This document shows positions 1-7,002 of a DNA stretch of 25,475 nucleotides, one piece after another. The stretch comes from GCA-003244245 sp046262495 (GTDB lineage Bacteria; Actinomycetota; Actinomycetes; Mycobacteriales; Pseudonocardiaceae), in NCBI GenBank assembly GCA_046262495.1, contig JBHEMR010000073.1, forward strand, positions 1 through 25,475, read 5' to 3'. Numbering within the stretch: the stretch's first letter is position 1; every line of letters starts with the position of its first letter. A program made the position numbers and the translations under genes. The notes below the pieces were generated by a model. It was given only the letters and a program-made list of their open reading frames with translations, was not told the DNA's origin and ran no database searches.

Positions 1-39
1 GGCTAGCTCCCTCGGTCGCAGTGATCGGTCTCAATCACG

Positions 40-70
40 GATAGTGCAGTGCACGTCGCACCGCACTATC
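40..70. terminator. Candidate terminator hairpin after the biotin operon
   Basis: GATAGTGC (40-47) and GCACTATC (63-70) form a perfect 8-bp stem. Inside it a further GTGC/GCAC stem closes on a 5-base loop after one A.C mismatch. It lies about 80 bases downstream of the bioD stop. There is no T-run, which is common for actinobacterial terminators. The rest of positions 1-152 shows no credible gene. Confidence 0.45.
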
Positions 71-152
71 CTGCGTTTCCGCTGGTCAGCACGCCGTTCT
101 ACGGGCTTATAATGCGCGACTACCTGGACTGACCGGTCACGCCAGTCGCCAA

Positions 153-845
153 CTACCACCAACCCAGCGCTCGCAGTCCTGATTCGAGTCCCCGGCGGGC
201 TACTGGCAGGAACTCTGCCGGGGTAAGGCGGCCGGCGCCCTCGCGCATAACGCCGAGTAGCGGTAGGCCAGTCACGGCAGGCAGATCGATGAGGTTGCAT
301 CGAGCAGCAAGGTCAGGCTGGGTGGGCCAGGCGCCGATCACAATCCCGAGACAGATCAGGCGGCGGGTGCGCAACGCTTCCACGGTGAGCGCGGTGTGGT
401 TGAGGGTACCTAGACCGGCGCCAGCCACCACGAGCACCGAAGCCGACAAGGCAGCGGCGATATCGGCGAGCGTTCCCCCGCTGTCGTCCAAGGGCACCAG
501 CAATCCACCAGTACCCTCAACCAGCACGAGATCATGCTCGGCGGCGAAATCCCGGGCTACCGACGCCGCGGTGGCGGTGGTCACGGGGATCAAGCCAGCA
601 AGACGGGCAGCGCGCGCCGGTGCAAGCGGGTCGGGGTAGCGGGCCAGCTCCCGGCACGTGACCGAAGGACCCGCGAGACGTCGCACCTCGTCGACGTCGC
701 CCAGCTGTGCCGCGTCGACGCCGGTTTGGGCGGGTTTGAGTACCGCTACTCGACGGCCGGCCGCGACGGCTATTGCAGCGATTGCCGATGTCACCGTCGT
801 CTTGCCCACGCCGGTGCCGGTCCCGGTCACCACCAGCACGGTCAT
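153..845 (-). CDS. bioD: Dethiobiotin synthetase BioD
   Basis: ATP-dependent dethiobiotin synthetase of 230 residues. It closes the ureido ring of biotin by carboxylating 7,8-diaminopelargonate with CO2 in the cytoplasm. The P-loop GTGTGVGKT lies at residues 8-16 (Lys15). The second conserved lysine is in KPAQTG (Lys37), and the VEGTGGLLVPL motif follows mid-protein; length is typical. The open frame extends further upstream inside bioF, but the ATG at 845 gives the canonical MTVLVVTGTGTGVGKT start and overlaps the bioF stop by four bases (ATGA), so translation is coupled. It is the last gene of the operon. Identification rests on motifs and on its position after bioF, as in Mycobacterium tuberculosis bioA-bioF-bioD. 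Confidence 0.95.
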   Translation of the reverse strand: MTVLVVTGTGTGVGKTTVTSAIAAIAVAAGRRVAVLKPAQTGVDAAQLGDVDEVRRLAGPSVTCRELARYPDPLAPARAARLAGLIPVTTATAASVARDFAAEHDLVLVEGTGGLLVPLDDSGGTLADIAAALSASVLVVAGAGLGTLNHTALTVEALRTRRLICLGIVIGAWPTQPDLAARCNLIDLPAVTGLPLLGVMREGAGRLTPAEFLPVARRGLESGLRALGWW

Positions 846-1975
846 CTGACCGCGCCGGCCACTACCGCAACGAGCACCTGGGCCACCTGCACCAGATCCT
901 GATCGGTCAGCCCGGCATGGGCCGTCAACCGCAGCCTGCTGGTTCCAGCAGGCACCGATGGTGGACGCAGGCATCCCACCCGCACACCGTGGCGCAGGCA
1001 CTCCGCGGCCGCGTCGAGCGCGCATTGCGGTTCGCCGAGGATGATCGAGACCATCGCGGACATCGGCGGGGGTGCGCTGACTGCGGTGGCGATGGCAGCG
1101 GCAGCATCGAGCACCCGACTTGGCAGCGCAGGCTCGCCGCGCAATACCTGCAACGCCGCCAGTGCAGCGCCGGCAGCTGGGGGCGCCAGGCCGGTCTCGA
1201 AGATGAAGCTGCGCGCCGTGTTGACGAGGTGCTCGACCACCACGCGAGAAGCCAGCACCGCCCCGCCCTGGCTGCCCAGCGACTTCGACAGGGTGACCGT
1301 CGCCACCACATCGGGCTCGCCGACCAGACCATGTTCGGCGAGCAGTCCGCGCCCGCCAGGTCCGCGCACCCCGAGCCCGTGCGCCTCATCAGCCAGCAGA
1401 ACCGCGCCATGCTGCCGGCAGACCGCGTGCAACTCCGCCAGCGGCGCGAGGTCACCAGTGACGCTTCCCACTGAATTGGTGACGACCAGCGCCCGCTGCT
1501 CAGATCGGGTAGCCAGCGCGGCGTCGACCGCGGAGACATCACCGTGCGGTGTGACGACGACCCGGGACCGGGACAGTCGGCATGCGTCCACCAGTGAGGC
1601 GTGGCTTGCGGCATCGGACACGACGAGACTGCCCGAGCCGGACAGCGCTGTCACCGCGCCAAGATTTGCGGTGTAGCCCGAGGAGAACACCAAGGCCGCT
1701 GGCGCGCCGCAGAACGCGGCGAGCTCGTCCTCCAGCTGCGCGTGCAGCTCGGTGGAGCCGGTGATCAGGCGCGATCCAGTCGACCCCGTACCCCAGGTGT
1801 GCGCCGCATGCACCGCGCCTTGCACCACCCGAGGATCCCTGGCCAAACCCAGGTAGTCGTTGGATGCCAGGTCGACCACCGTCTCCAGTGCGGGCCGCGG
1901 CCGGAGCACCCGCCTCAGCCCAGCGGTCCGACGCCCGGCGGCTGCATGGTCCAGCCAGTTCTGAGCTTCGCTCAC
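842..1975 (-). CDS. bioF: 8-amino-7-oxononanoate synthase BioF
   Basis: PLP-dependent alpha-oxoamine synthase that condenses pimeloyl-ACP/CoA with L-alanine in biotin synthesis. From the GTG at 1975 it has 377 residues, close to the family norm. LASNDYLGL is at 36-44, FSSGYTANLG at 97-106 and DEAHGLGVRG at 196-205. The PLP lysine is Lys231 in TLSKSLGSQGG. The frame is open back to 2062, but similarity to mycobacterial BioF begins near the GTG (MSEAQNWLDHAAAG); the Shine-Dalgarno at either start is weak. One oddity: the segment that is usually VFSMDGD in the family reads VGSVTGD (169-175), so a normally conserved Phe and Asp are changed. It follows the SulP-carbonic anhydrase gene and overlaps bioD by 4 bases. 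Confidence 0.93.
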   Translation of the reverse strand: MSEAQNWLDHAAAGRRTAGLRRVLRPRPALETVVDLASNDYLGLARDPRVVQGAVHAAHTWGTGSTGSRLITGSTELHAQLEDELAAFCGAPAALVFSSGYTANLGAVTALSGSGSLVVSDAASHASLVDACRLSRSRVVVTPHGDVSAVDAALATRSEQRALVVTNSVGSVTGDLAPLAELHAVCRQHGAVLLADEAHGLGVRGPGGRGLLAEHGLVGEPDVVATVTLSKSLGSQGGAVLASRVVVEHLVNTARSFIFETGLAPPAAGAALAALQVLRGEPALPSRVLDAAAAIATAVSAPPPMSAMVSIILGEPQCALDAAAECLRHGVRVGCLRPPSVPAGTSRLRLTAHAGLTDQDLVQVAQVLVAVVAGAVR

Positions 1976-2096
1976 TATGGATGCACCGCCACGACCAGCG
2001 ACACTACGACGCGCCGGTCGAGCAATATCCGGTGGCTCCGCAGCAGCGGCACCCGCGCTCACACGTCCGAGTGCCTCGGCGAGGTCACCGCCTTGG

Positions 2097-4445
2097 CTAC
2101 GTCGCCTGGGTGGCCACGCCGGGGATCGTCAGACCGCCAGGAAGGTGCTCATCGGGCACCGGCCCGAAACGCTGAGCTTCTGAGTCGAGCAGCAGCAGGC
2201 GTGCGGTGCGTAGGTCCAGGAACAGACCCGCGACCTGGACTCGACTGGCGGCGACGGCATCGCGTACCGCGGGATGCGTGCGCAGCGTCTCTACTTGAAG
2301 TGCGACGTTGACCATAGCGAGCCGGTCCACCTCATCCCGGCCCTCCGCAGTCGCCGCAACACCGACGGGGTGCCCGCTGCGCATGGCTCTCAGACTCGGC
2401 AGGCCCCACCGCAGCCACTGGCCCAGGGACCCGGTGGCGGTCCCGCTCGCGAGCAGGCCATGCATCGCCGCACAGCCGGAATGCCCACAGACCAGGATCG
2501 AAGGCACCTTGAGGTGGTTCACCGCATACTCCAGCGACGCGGCGACTGACGAGTCGGACTCGTGCCCGGGTGGCGGCACCAAATTGCCGAGATTGCGTAC
2601 CGTGAACAGATCGCCAGGCCCGCTACTGGTGAGCACGTTGGGCACCACGCGCGAATCGGCGCAGGTGAGGAACAACGCCCGGGGACGTTGTTTCGCCACC
2701 AACTGCTCCAGGTGCGGCAGCACCTCAGGCACCGAACGGCGGTGGTACTCACGCACCCCGGCAAACAGCGGTTGCAATGCGTCGTGGTCGTCACGTTGAA
2801 CCTGCCACGCCCACCATGGCGAGAAAGCGCGCGGCAACGCAGGTATCCGCGCCCGCCGGGCGAGGCCGTTGCCGCCGTCACCGTTGTGCCGCGCCAGCCC
2901 CACCTCGTCCACGACGACGGTGCCACCGTTGCACTCGTGCTGCCGCTGCCATGCGGCGAGGTGGTCGTAAGCGGCGTGGTCCAAAAAGTCGACCACCATC
3001 TCGATGACGACATGGCTGCCAGCGGGCACCTGGGCCAATACTCGGGACAGCCGGGGAACGGACAGGAAGCTCAAGGTCCCCTCGACCACTACCCGCCAGC
3101 AGGCCGGCTCACCATCCGACAGCGGCCCTACCGCCTGCGCGTGCACCACCGACCAGACCACCCTGCGTAACACCAGCAACAACGACAGCCCCAGCCCGAT
3201 GAGCACGCCTTCCAGCAGGTTGAGAAACACCACACCGGCCAACGTGACCAAATAGATCACCAACTCGCCCTGCCGGTGGGCCGTACGCAAGTCCGCCAGC
3301 TTGACCAGACGCACACCGATCACCACCAGCAGACCGGCGAGTGCGGCCAACGGGATCAGCTCGATCAACCCGACGAGCAGCACCGAGAACAGCAGTACCC
3401 ACACGCCATGCAGCACCGCTGATGCGCGGGTTCGCGCTCCTGCGGCGACGTTGGCGGATCCACGGACGATCACGCCGGTAACGGGCAGGCCACCCAACAA
3501 CCCCGACAAGGTGTTCGCTGCGCCCTGGCCAACGAGCTCCCGATCGAAGTTGGTCTTGTCGCCCTTGGCCATCTTGTCCACCGCCACAGCTGAGAGCAGG
3601 CTTTCCACGCTGGCGATCACCGCCACGGTGAGCACACCGGTGAGCACACCGCCCCAACTGCCACCCGGTACGTCAGGCAGATTCAACGAGGCCAGCAACG
3701 AGCCAGGCAAGGTCACCCGCTCGACGTCCAGCGCCAGCATCGTGGCCAGCACCGTCACTCCGACAACGGCCACTAGTGGCGCTGGGATGCTCGGCAACGG
3801 ATGCGGCAACCTCGACCAGATCAGCAGCACGGCAATGACCGCCAGTCCCACCAGCGCAGCGTGATCGTGCACATTGGTGAGCTGGGCGGGCAGTTCCACG
3901 ATGTTCGTGATCGCGTCGGTTCGCGCGGATCCGCCGAGCAACACGTGCAACTGGCCGAGCGCGATCGTGATCCCGATACCGGCGAGCATCGCGTGCACCA
4001 CCGCCGGGGAGATCGCGAGCGCCGCCCTGGCCACCCGGCTGAGACCGAACACCATCTGCAGCAGCCCGGCGGCCACCGTGATGGCGCACATCACACCCCA
4101 GCCGAATTGCACGATCAGATCGGCCACCACCACGGTGAGCCCCGCGGCGGGGCCGCTGACCTGCAACGATGATCCGCCGAGCAGCCCGGCCACGATCCCG
4201 CCGACGACTGCGGCGATAAGCCCCGCCATTACTGGAGCGCCGGTCGCCACCGCGATACCTAGGGAGAGAGGCACCGCGACGAGGAACACCACGAGCGAGG
4301 CGGCAACGTCGTGCCGCAACACCGTCCGCGCGCGGTGGTGTGCGGGGGGCACTGGAGTGCGAGCGGGGATGGGGGGACGCAACAGACGGCCTCCGGATCG
4401 GCAGGGATGCGAGTGTCCACAACCGTCCGAGCCACGTCGGTGCAT
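2097..4445 (-). CDS. SulP-family anion transporter fused to a beta-carbonic anhydrase
   Basis: A membrane transporter joined to a cytoplasmic beta-carbonic anhydrase, 782 residues from the ATG at 4445. Residues about 45-430 are a run of hydrophobic SulP helices (TM1 begins at VLRHDVAASLVVFLV). A reduced STAS-like segment lies near 450-520, then the carbonic anhydrase at about 555-780. Zinc ligands are Cys595 in LTCADSRVVP, His655 and Cys658 in CGHSGC; the Asp597/Arg599 dyad is intact, so the enzyme looks active. Such fusions are known and were proposed to be bicarbonate transporters. The start is uncertain: a TTG at 4382 has GGAGG seven bases upstream, whereas the ATG lacks a good site. Its place between bioA and bioF suggests CO2/bicarbonate supply to BioD and biotin carboxylases, which is inference. 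Confidence 0.9.
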   Translation of the reverse strand: MHRRGSDGCGHSHPCRSGGRLLRPPIPARTPVPPAHHRARTVLRHDVAASLVVFLVAVPLSLGIAVATGAPVMAGLIAAVVGGIVAGLLGGSSLQVSGPAAGLTVVVADLIVQFGWGVMCAITVAAGLLQMVFGLSRVARAALAISPAVVHAMLAGIGITIALGQLHVLLGGSARTDAITNIVELPAQLTNVHDHAALVGLAVIAVLLIWSRLPHPLPSIPAPLVAVVGVTVLATMLALDVERVTLPGSLLASLNLPDVPGGSWGGVLTGVLTVAVIASVESLLSAVAVDKMAKGDKTNFDRELVGQGAANTLSGLLGGLPVTGVIVRGSANVAAGARTRASAVLHGVWVLLFSVLLVGLIELIPLAALAGLLVVIGVRLVKLADLRTAHRQGELVIYLVTLAGVVFLNLLEGVLIGLGLSLLLVLRRVVWSVVHAQAVGPLSDGEPACWRVVVEGTLSFLSVPRLSRVLAQVPAGSHVVIEMVVDFLDHAAYDHLAAWQRQHECNGGTVVVDEVGLARHNGDGGNGLARRARIPALPRAFSPWWAWQVQRDDHDALQPLFAGVREYHRRSVPEVLPHLEQLVAKQRPRALFLTCADSRVVPNVLTSSGPGDLFTVRNLGNLVPPPGHESDSSVAASLEYAVNHLKVPSILVCGHSGCAAMHGLLASGTATGSLGQWLRWGLPSLRAMRSGHPVGVAATAEGRDEVDRLAMVNVALQVETLRTHPAVRDAVAASRVQVAGLFLDLRTARLLLLDSEAQRFGPVPDEHLPGGLTIPGVATQAT

Positions 4446-4559
4446 CGCCGCGCTGCGATACCCCGACGATTGCCGGCCGGTCCGGGGCGGCGGACGCCAT
4501 TGACCGTTACAAGCTGATTCCTCCCCGTCACCATTGATGGTAGTGCCAGAGCTTGAAAT

Positions 4560-4600
4560 CCAGGTAAGGCTAGGCTGAACTTGCTACGATGTTTACCTGG
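4560..4600. terminator. Hairpin between bioA and the SulP-CA gene
   Basis: CCAGGTAA (4560-4567) and TTACCTGG (4593-4600) are a perfect 8-bp inverted repeat around a 25-base loop, 18 bases past the bioA stop. It could be an attenuator or partial terminator that lowers expression of the downstream genes relative to bioA. With so long a loop it could equally be a protein-binding site. The bioA-SulP gap is 172 bases, the widest in this operon. Confidence 0.35.
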
Positions 4601-4617
4601 TCGACATCGGCTACAGG

Positions 4618-5910
4618 TCAGCCTGCGCCGACCGCGGCGAGCATCCCGCGAGTGATCTGTGCCAGGTCGTCGTCGCCGGTGACGTAGGGCGGCATGGTGT
4701 AGACGAGATTGCGGAATGGCCGCAGCCACACACCTTGCCCCACGGCGGCGGCGGTGGCGGCGGGGAGGTCGACGTCGTGGTCGAGCTGGACTACCCCGAT
4801 CGCGCCGAGCACCCTGACGTCAGCCACTCCCGGCAGCTCCGTCGCCGGCGCCAGTCCCGCCCGTAGACCCGCCTCCAGCCGCCGCACTTCGGCCCGCCAG
4901 TCTTGTCCGAGCAGCAGGTCGATCGACGCCGATGCCACCGCTGCCGCCAGCGGGTTGGCCATGAACGTCGGCCCGTGAGCGAGCACGGAGGCTTCGCCAC
5001 CGGAGATACCTTCGGCCACCTGCGCTGTGCACAGCGCGGCCGCCATGGTGAGATATCCACCGGTGAGCGCCTTACCCATGCACATCACGTCCGGGCTGAC
5101 TCCCGCGTGGCCGGCGGCGAAGAGCTCTCCGGTCCGCCCGAAGCCGGTGGCTATCTCATCAAAAATAAGCAGTACGTCGTGGGCCAACGTGATTTCCCGT
5201 AGCACGTGTAGGTAGCGCGGGTCGTGGAAACGCATCCCCCCAGCGCCCTGCACAACCGGTTCGACGATCACCGCGGCCAGCTCGTCAGCGTGTCGCTCCA
5301 CGGTGTCGGCCAGCAGCTGTACGTACGCCGGGTCAAGGTCGACCGGCGGGCGCGGCACGAACACCTGCCGGGCCAGCATCCCTGACCACAGGGAGTGCAT
5401 GCCACCGTCTGGATCGCAGACGCTCATGGCACCGAACGTGTCACCGTGGTACCCGCCGCGCCAGGTCAGCAATCGGTGCTTGTGGGGACGCCCTAGCGAG
5501 CGCCAGTACTGGAGGCACATCTTGATCGCGACCTCGACCGACACCGAGCCGGAGTCGGCGAAGAACACGTGCTGCAACGGCTCCGGCGTGATTTCCACCA
5601 GCCGGCGGGCCAACTGGACCGCGGGCTCGTGGGTCAGGCCCCCGAACATCACGTGGCTCATTCGGTGGAGCTGATCGCGTACCGCAGCATCGAGCGCCGG
5701 ATGGGTGTAGCCGTGGATGGCAGCCCACCACGACGACATCCCATCGATCAGGGCTGCGCCATCGGCAAGCTGTAGTCGAACACCGGCCGCTGAGCGAACC
5801 ACCAGTGGCGAGACTCGCCCCGGCATCGGCCCGTAGGGGTGCCACACGTGCGCCCGGTCGGCAGCGAGCAGATTCTGCGCTGGGTCCACAACCCGCGACC
5901 CTACGATCAA
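4618..5910 (-). CDS. bioA: Adenosylmethionine-8-amino-7-oxononanoate aminotransferase BioA
   Basis: Class III PLP aminotransferase that uses S-adenosylmethionine to convert 8-amino-7-oxononanoate to 7,8-diaminopelargonate. It has 430 residues from the TTG at 5910; family members are about 430. HVWHPYGPM is at 21-29, DGMSSWWAAIHGYTHP at 56-71, the PLP-contacting DEIATGFGRTG at 251-261, the Schiff-base lysine is Lys280 (GKALTGGYL) and HGPTFMANP is at 312-320. These closely match M. tuberculosis BioA. A GTG at 5889 with AGGG about nine bases upstream is an equally good or better start, and the TTG lacks a clear ribosome site. It is the first gene of the minus-strand bio operon, divergent from the leader ORF and regulator at 6136. 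bioB is not in the window. Confidence 0.95.
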   Translation of the reverse strand: MIVGSRVVDPAQNLLAADRAHVWHPYGPMPGRVSPLVVRSAAGVRLQLADGAALIDGMSSWWAAIHGYTHPALDAAVRDQLHRMSHVMFGGLTHEPAVQLARRLVEITPEPLQHVFFADSGSVSVEVAIKMCLQYWRSLGRPHKHRLLTWRGGYHGDTFGAMSVCDPDGGMHSLWSGMLARQVFVPRPPVDLDPAYVQLLADTVERHADELAAVIVEPVVQGAGGMRFHDPRYLHVLREITLAHDVLLIFDEIATGFGRTGELFAAGHAGVSPDVMCMGKALTGGYLTMAAALCTAQVAEGISGGEASVLAHGPTFMANPLAAAVASASIDLLLGQDWRAEVRRLEAGLRAGLAPATELPGVADVRVLGAIGVVQLDHDVDLPAATAAAVGQGVWLRPFRNLVYTMPPYVTGDDDLAQITRGMLAAVGAG

Positions 5911-5931
5911 CCGCGATCAGAAGGAATATGC

Positions 5932-5959
5932 ACAGACAGTGATAGTGGTGACAGACAGT
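5932..5959. promoter_or_regulatory. Direct repeat in the bioA upstream region
   Basis: ACAGACAGT occurs at 5932-5940 and again at 5951-5959, a 19-base period, 22-49 bases upstream of the bioA TTG. Repeats on the same face of the helix so close to the start could be an operator. No known biotin-regulator motif (BirA, BioR or the BioQ TGAAC-type palindrome) is evident. A possible minus-strand -35 (TTACAT) lies just upstream. Function is inferred. Confidence 0.3.
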
Positions 5960-6135
5960 ACTCGATGTAACACGACGCGACATACTCGCGATGACAAGCT
6001 GTACAGGGTCCTTTCGGGGATTCTGCGGCGTGGCCTCTCGGGGCCACCCGTAGGGGGCAGCGGGGCGCGTTCGACCGTCTAGGGATGGGTGTGGATCACA
6101 CATCCTTCCCTGACACCTGGGGAGGGGACAGCCCA

Positions 6136-6198
6136 ATGGCAGCACGTTGGCGACCATGCACGTTTCGCGACCGAGCCGACCTCGTTCGCGTCTCATGA
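6136..6198 (+). CDS. 20-residue leader ORF upstream of the RamR-like regulator
   Basis: The ATG at 6136 is preceded by a strong purine-rich site, GGAGGGG (6121-6127), better than any start of the downstream regulator. It encodes 20 residues beginning MAARWRPCTF and ending RADLVRVS. Its TGA (6196-6198) overlaps an ATG at 6195 (ATGA) that is in frame with the response regulator, so translation could be coupled. The RADLVRVS tail resembles, from memory, the R-x-VDLxRV tails of short actinobacterial leader peptides thought to act in attenuation. No function can be assigned from sequence, and the ORF could be fortuitous. Confidence 0.45.
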   Translation: MAARWRPCTFRDRADLVRVS

Positions 6199-6284
6199 TT
6201 TCACGACACCAGCCACAGCGAAATCTCGCGGCTAGCACCGTCGCCGCGGGTGCTGAGTACACCGGTATCCACGAGTCTCCCGCG

Positions 6285-6932
6285 ATGGTCCACCCTTCAG
6301 CGCAAAAACCGAGTCCGGACACGAAACCGATTCGGGTGTTGCTGGTTATCGACATGAGTCTGTTGCGTGGAGCGCTGGCCGCCGTGCTGTCCAGCGAGGA
6401 CGACATCGAGGTGGTGGCCGGAATGGCTGCGGGCGACCGCGTGGTCCCCACCGCGATCCGACACCAACCCGAGATCGCTGTGTTGGACCTCGATCAGGGT
6501 GGATCGGACGTACTTGCCACCGCGCAGGCGCTGAACGAACGGCTCCCCGGATGCCGGGTGATCGTGCTTGCCTCGGCGAACCGGCCGGGCTTGGTCCGCC
6601 GGGCACTGGATGTTCCGGTGGCAGGTGCAGTCGACAAGGACGCCCAGCCGCGACGGCTGCTGGCCACAATCCGCCAGGTCGCCAAGGGAAAGCGGACGAT
6701 TGACCCCGCCCTCGCGGTGGCCGCAATCGGTGTGGCGGGTAGCCCTCTGACTCCCCGGGAACTCACGGTGCTCGACCTCGCCTCGGGGGGGGCATCGCCG
6801 ACCGAGATCGCCCAACGGCTCTTTCTCAGCCGCGGGACGGTGTGCAACTACCTTTCACGCGTTATGACCAAGCTGGAGGCACGCACCCGGATCGATGCGA
6901 TTCGCATCGCCGCCGAGGCGGGCTGGATCTAA
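6285..6932 (+). CDS. NarL/LuxR-family response regulator, RamR/AmfR-like
   Basis: Cytoplasmic DNA-binding response regulator, 215 residues from the ATG at 6285, the usual NarL length. The receiver domain spans about 16-133: phospho-acceptor candidate Asp68 (VLDLD) and Lys118 (VDKDA) are present. The acid pocket reads Ile22-Asp23 instead of two acids, and the Thr switch position reads Ala96-Ser97, so phosphorylation may be weak or absent. The LuxR helix-turn-helix is at 154-215 (LTPRELTVLDLASGG, EIAQRLFLSRGTVCNYLSR). No histidine kinase is adjacent. The frame is open upstream; a start at 6195 would be coupled to the leader ORF and add 30 residues. Convergent with the exporter and next to lanKC, it matches ramR/amfR, the pathway activators of SapB/AmfS loci. 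That role is inferred. Confidence 0.85.
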   Translation: MVHPSAQKPSPDTKPIRVLLVIDMSLLRGALAAVLSSEDDIEVVAGMAAGDRVVPTAIRHQPEIAVLDLDQGGSDVLATAQALNERLPGCRVIVLASANRPGLVRRALDVPVAGAVDKDAQPRRLLATIRQVAKGKRTIDPALAVAAIGVAGSPLTPRELTVLDLASGGASPTEIAQRLFLSRGTVCNYLSRVMTKLEARTRIDAIRIAAEAGWI

Positions 6933-6952
6933 CAGTTCTGGTGAAAGTTGTG

Positions 6953-7002
6953 GGGAACGGCGGGCCAGCAGCCACTACAGTGAGCTCCGGCCCGTCGTTC
7001 CC
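6953..7002. terminator. Bidirectional terminator between regulator and exporter genes
   Basis: GGGAACGGCGGGCC (6953-6966) and GGCCCGTCGTTCCC (6989-7002) pair over 14 positions. On the plus transcript position 8 is a G.U wobble; on the minus transcript it is an A.C mismatch. The loop is 22 bases. It sits 20 bases after the regulator stop and its right arm lies in the last codons of the convergent exporter gene, so it probably serves both. Confidence 0.65.

Noticed and set aside
108..113. TATAAT -10 box on the plus strand
   Set aside because: No acceptable -35 at the right distance and no plus-strand gene follows, only the antisense of bioD.
3673..4500. 275-codon minus-strand frame overlapping the SulP N-terminus
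   Set aside because: The Arg/Ser/Gly-rich product is a typical out-of-frame shadow; the SulP frame carries the conserved membrane helices over the same bases.
4564..4582. IdeR/DtxR-box-like sequence (about 13 of 19 positions) between bioA and the SulP-CA gene
   Set aside because: Match is too weak and it lies inside the loop of a better-supported inverted repeat; no iron-related gene is nearby.
4574..4585. TGAAC-N2-GCTAC resembling a BioQ biotin-regulator site
   Set aside because: The spacing is one base short of the TGAAC-N3-GTTAC form I recall, the right half differs, and it is not upstream of bioA.
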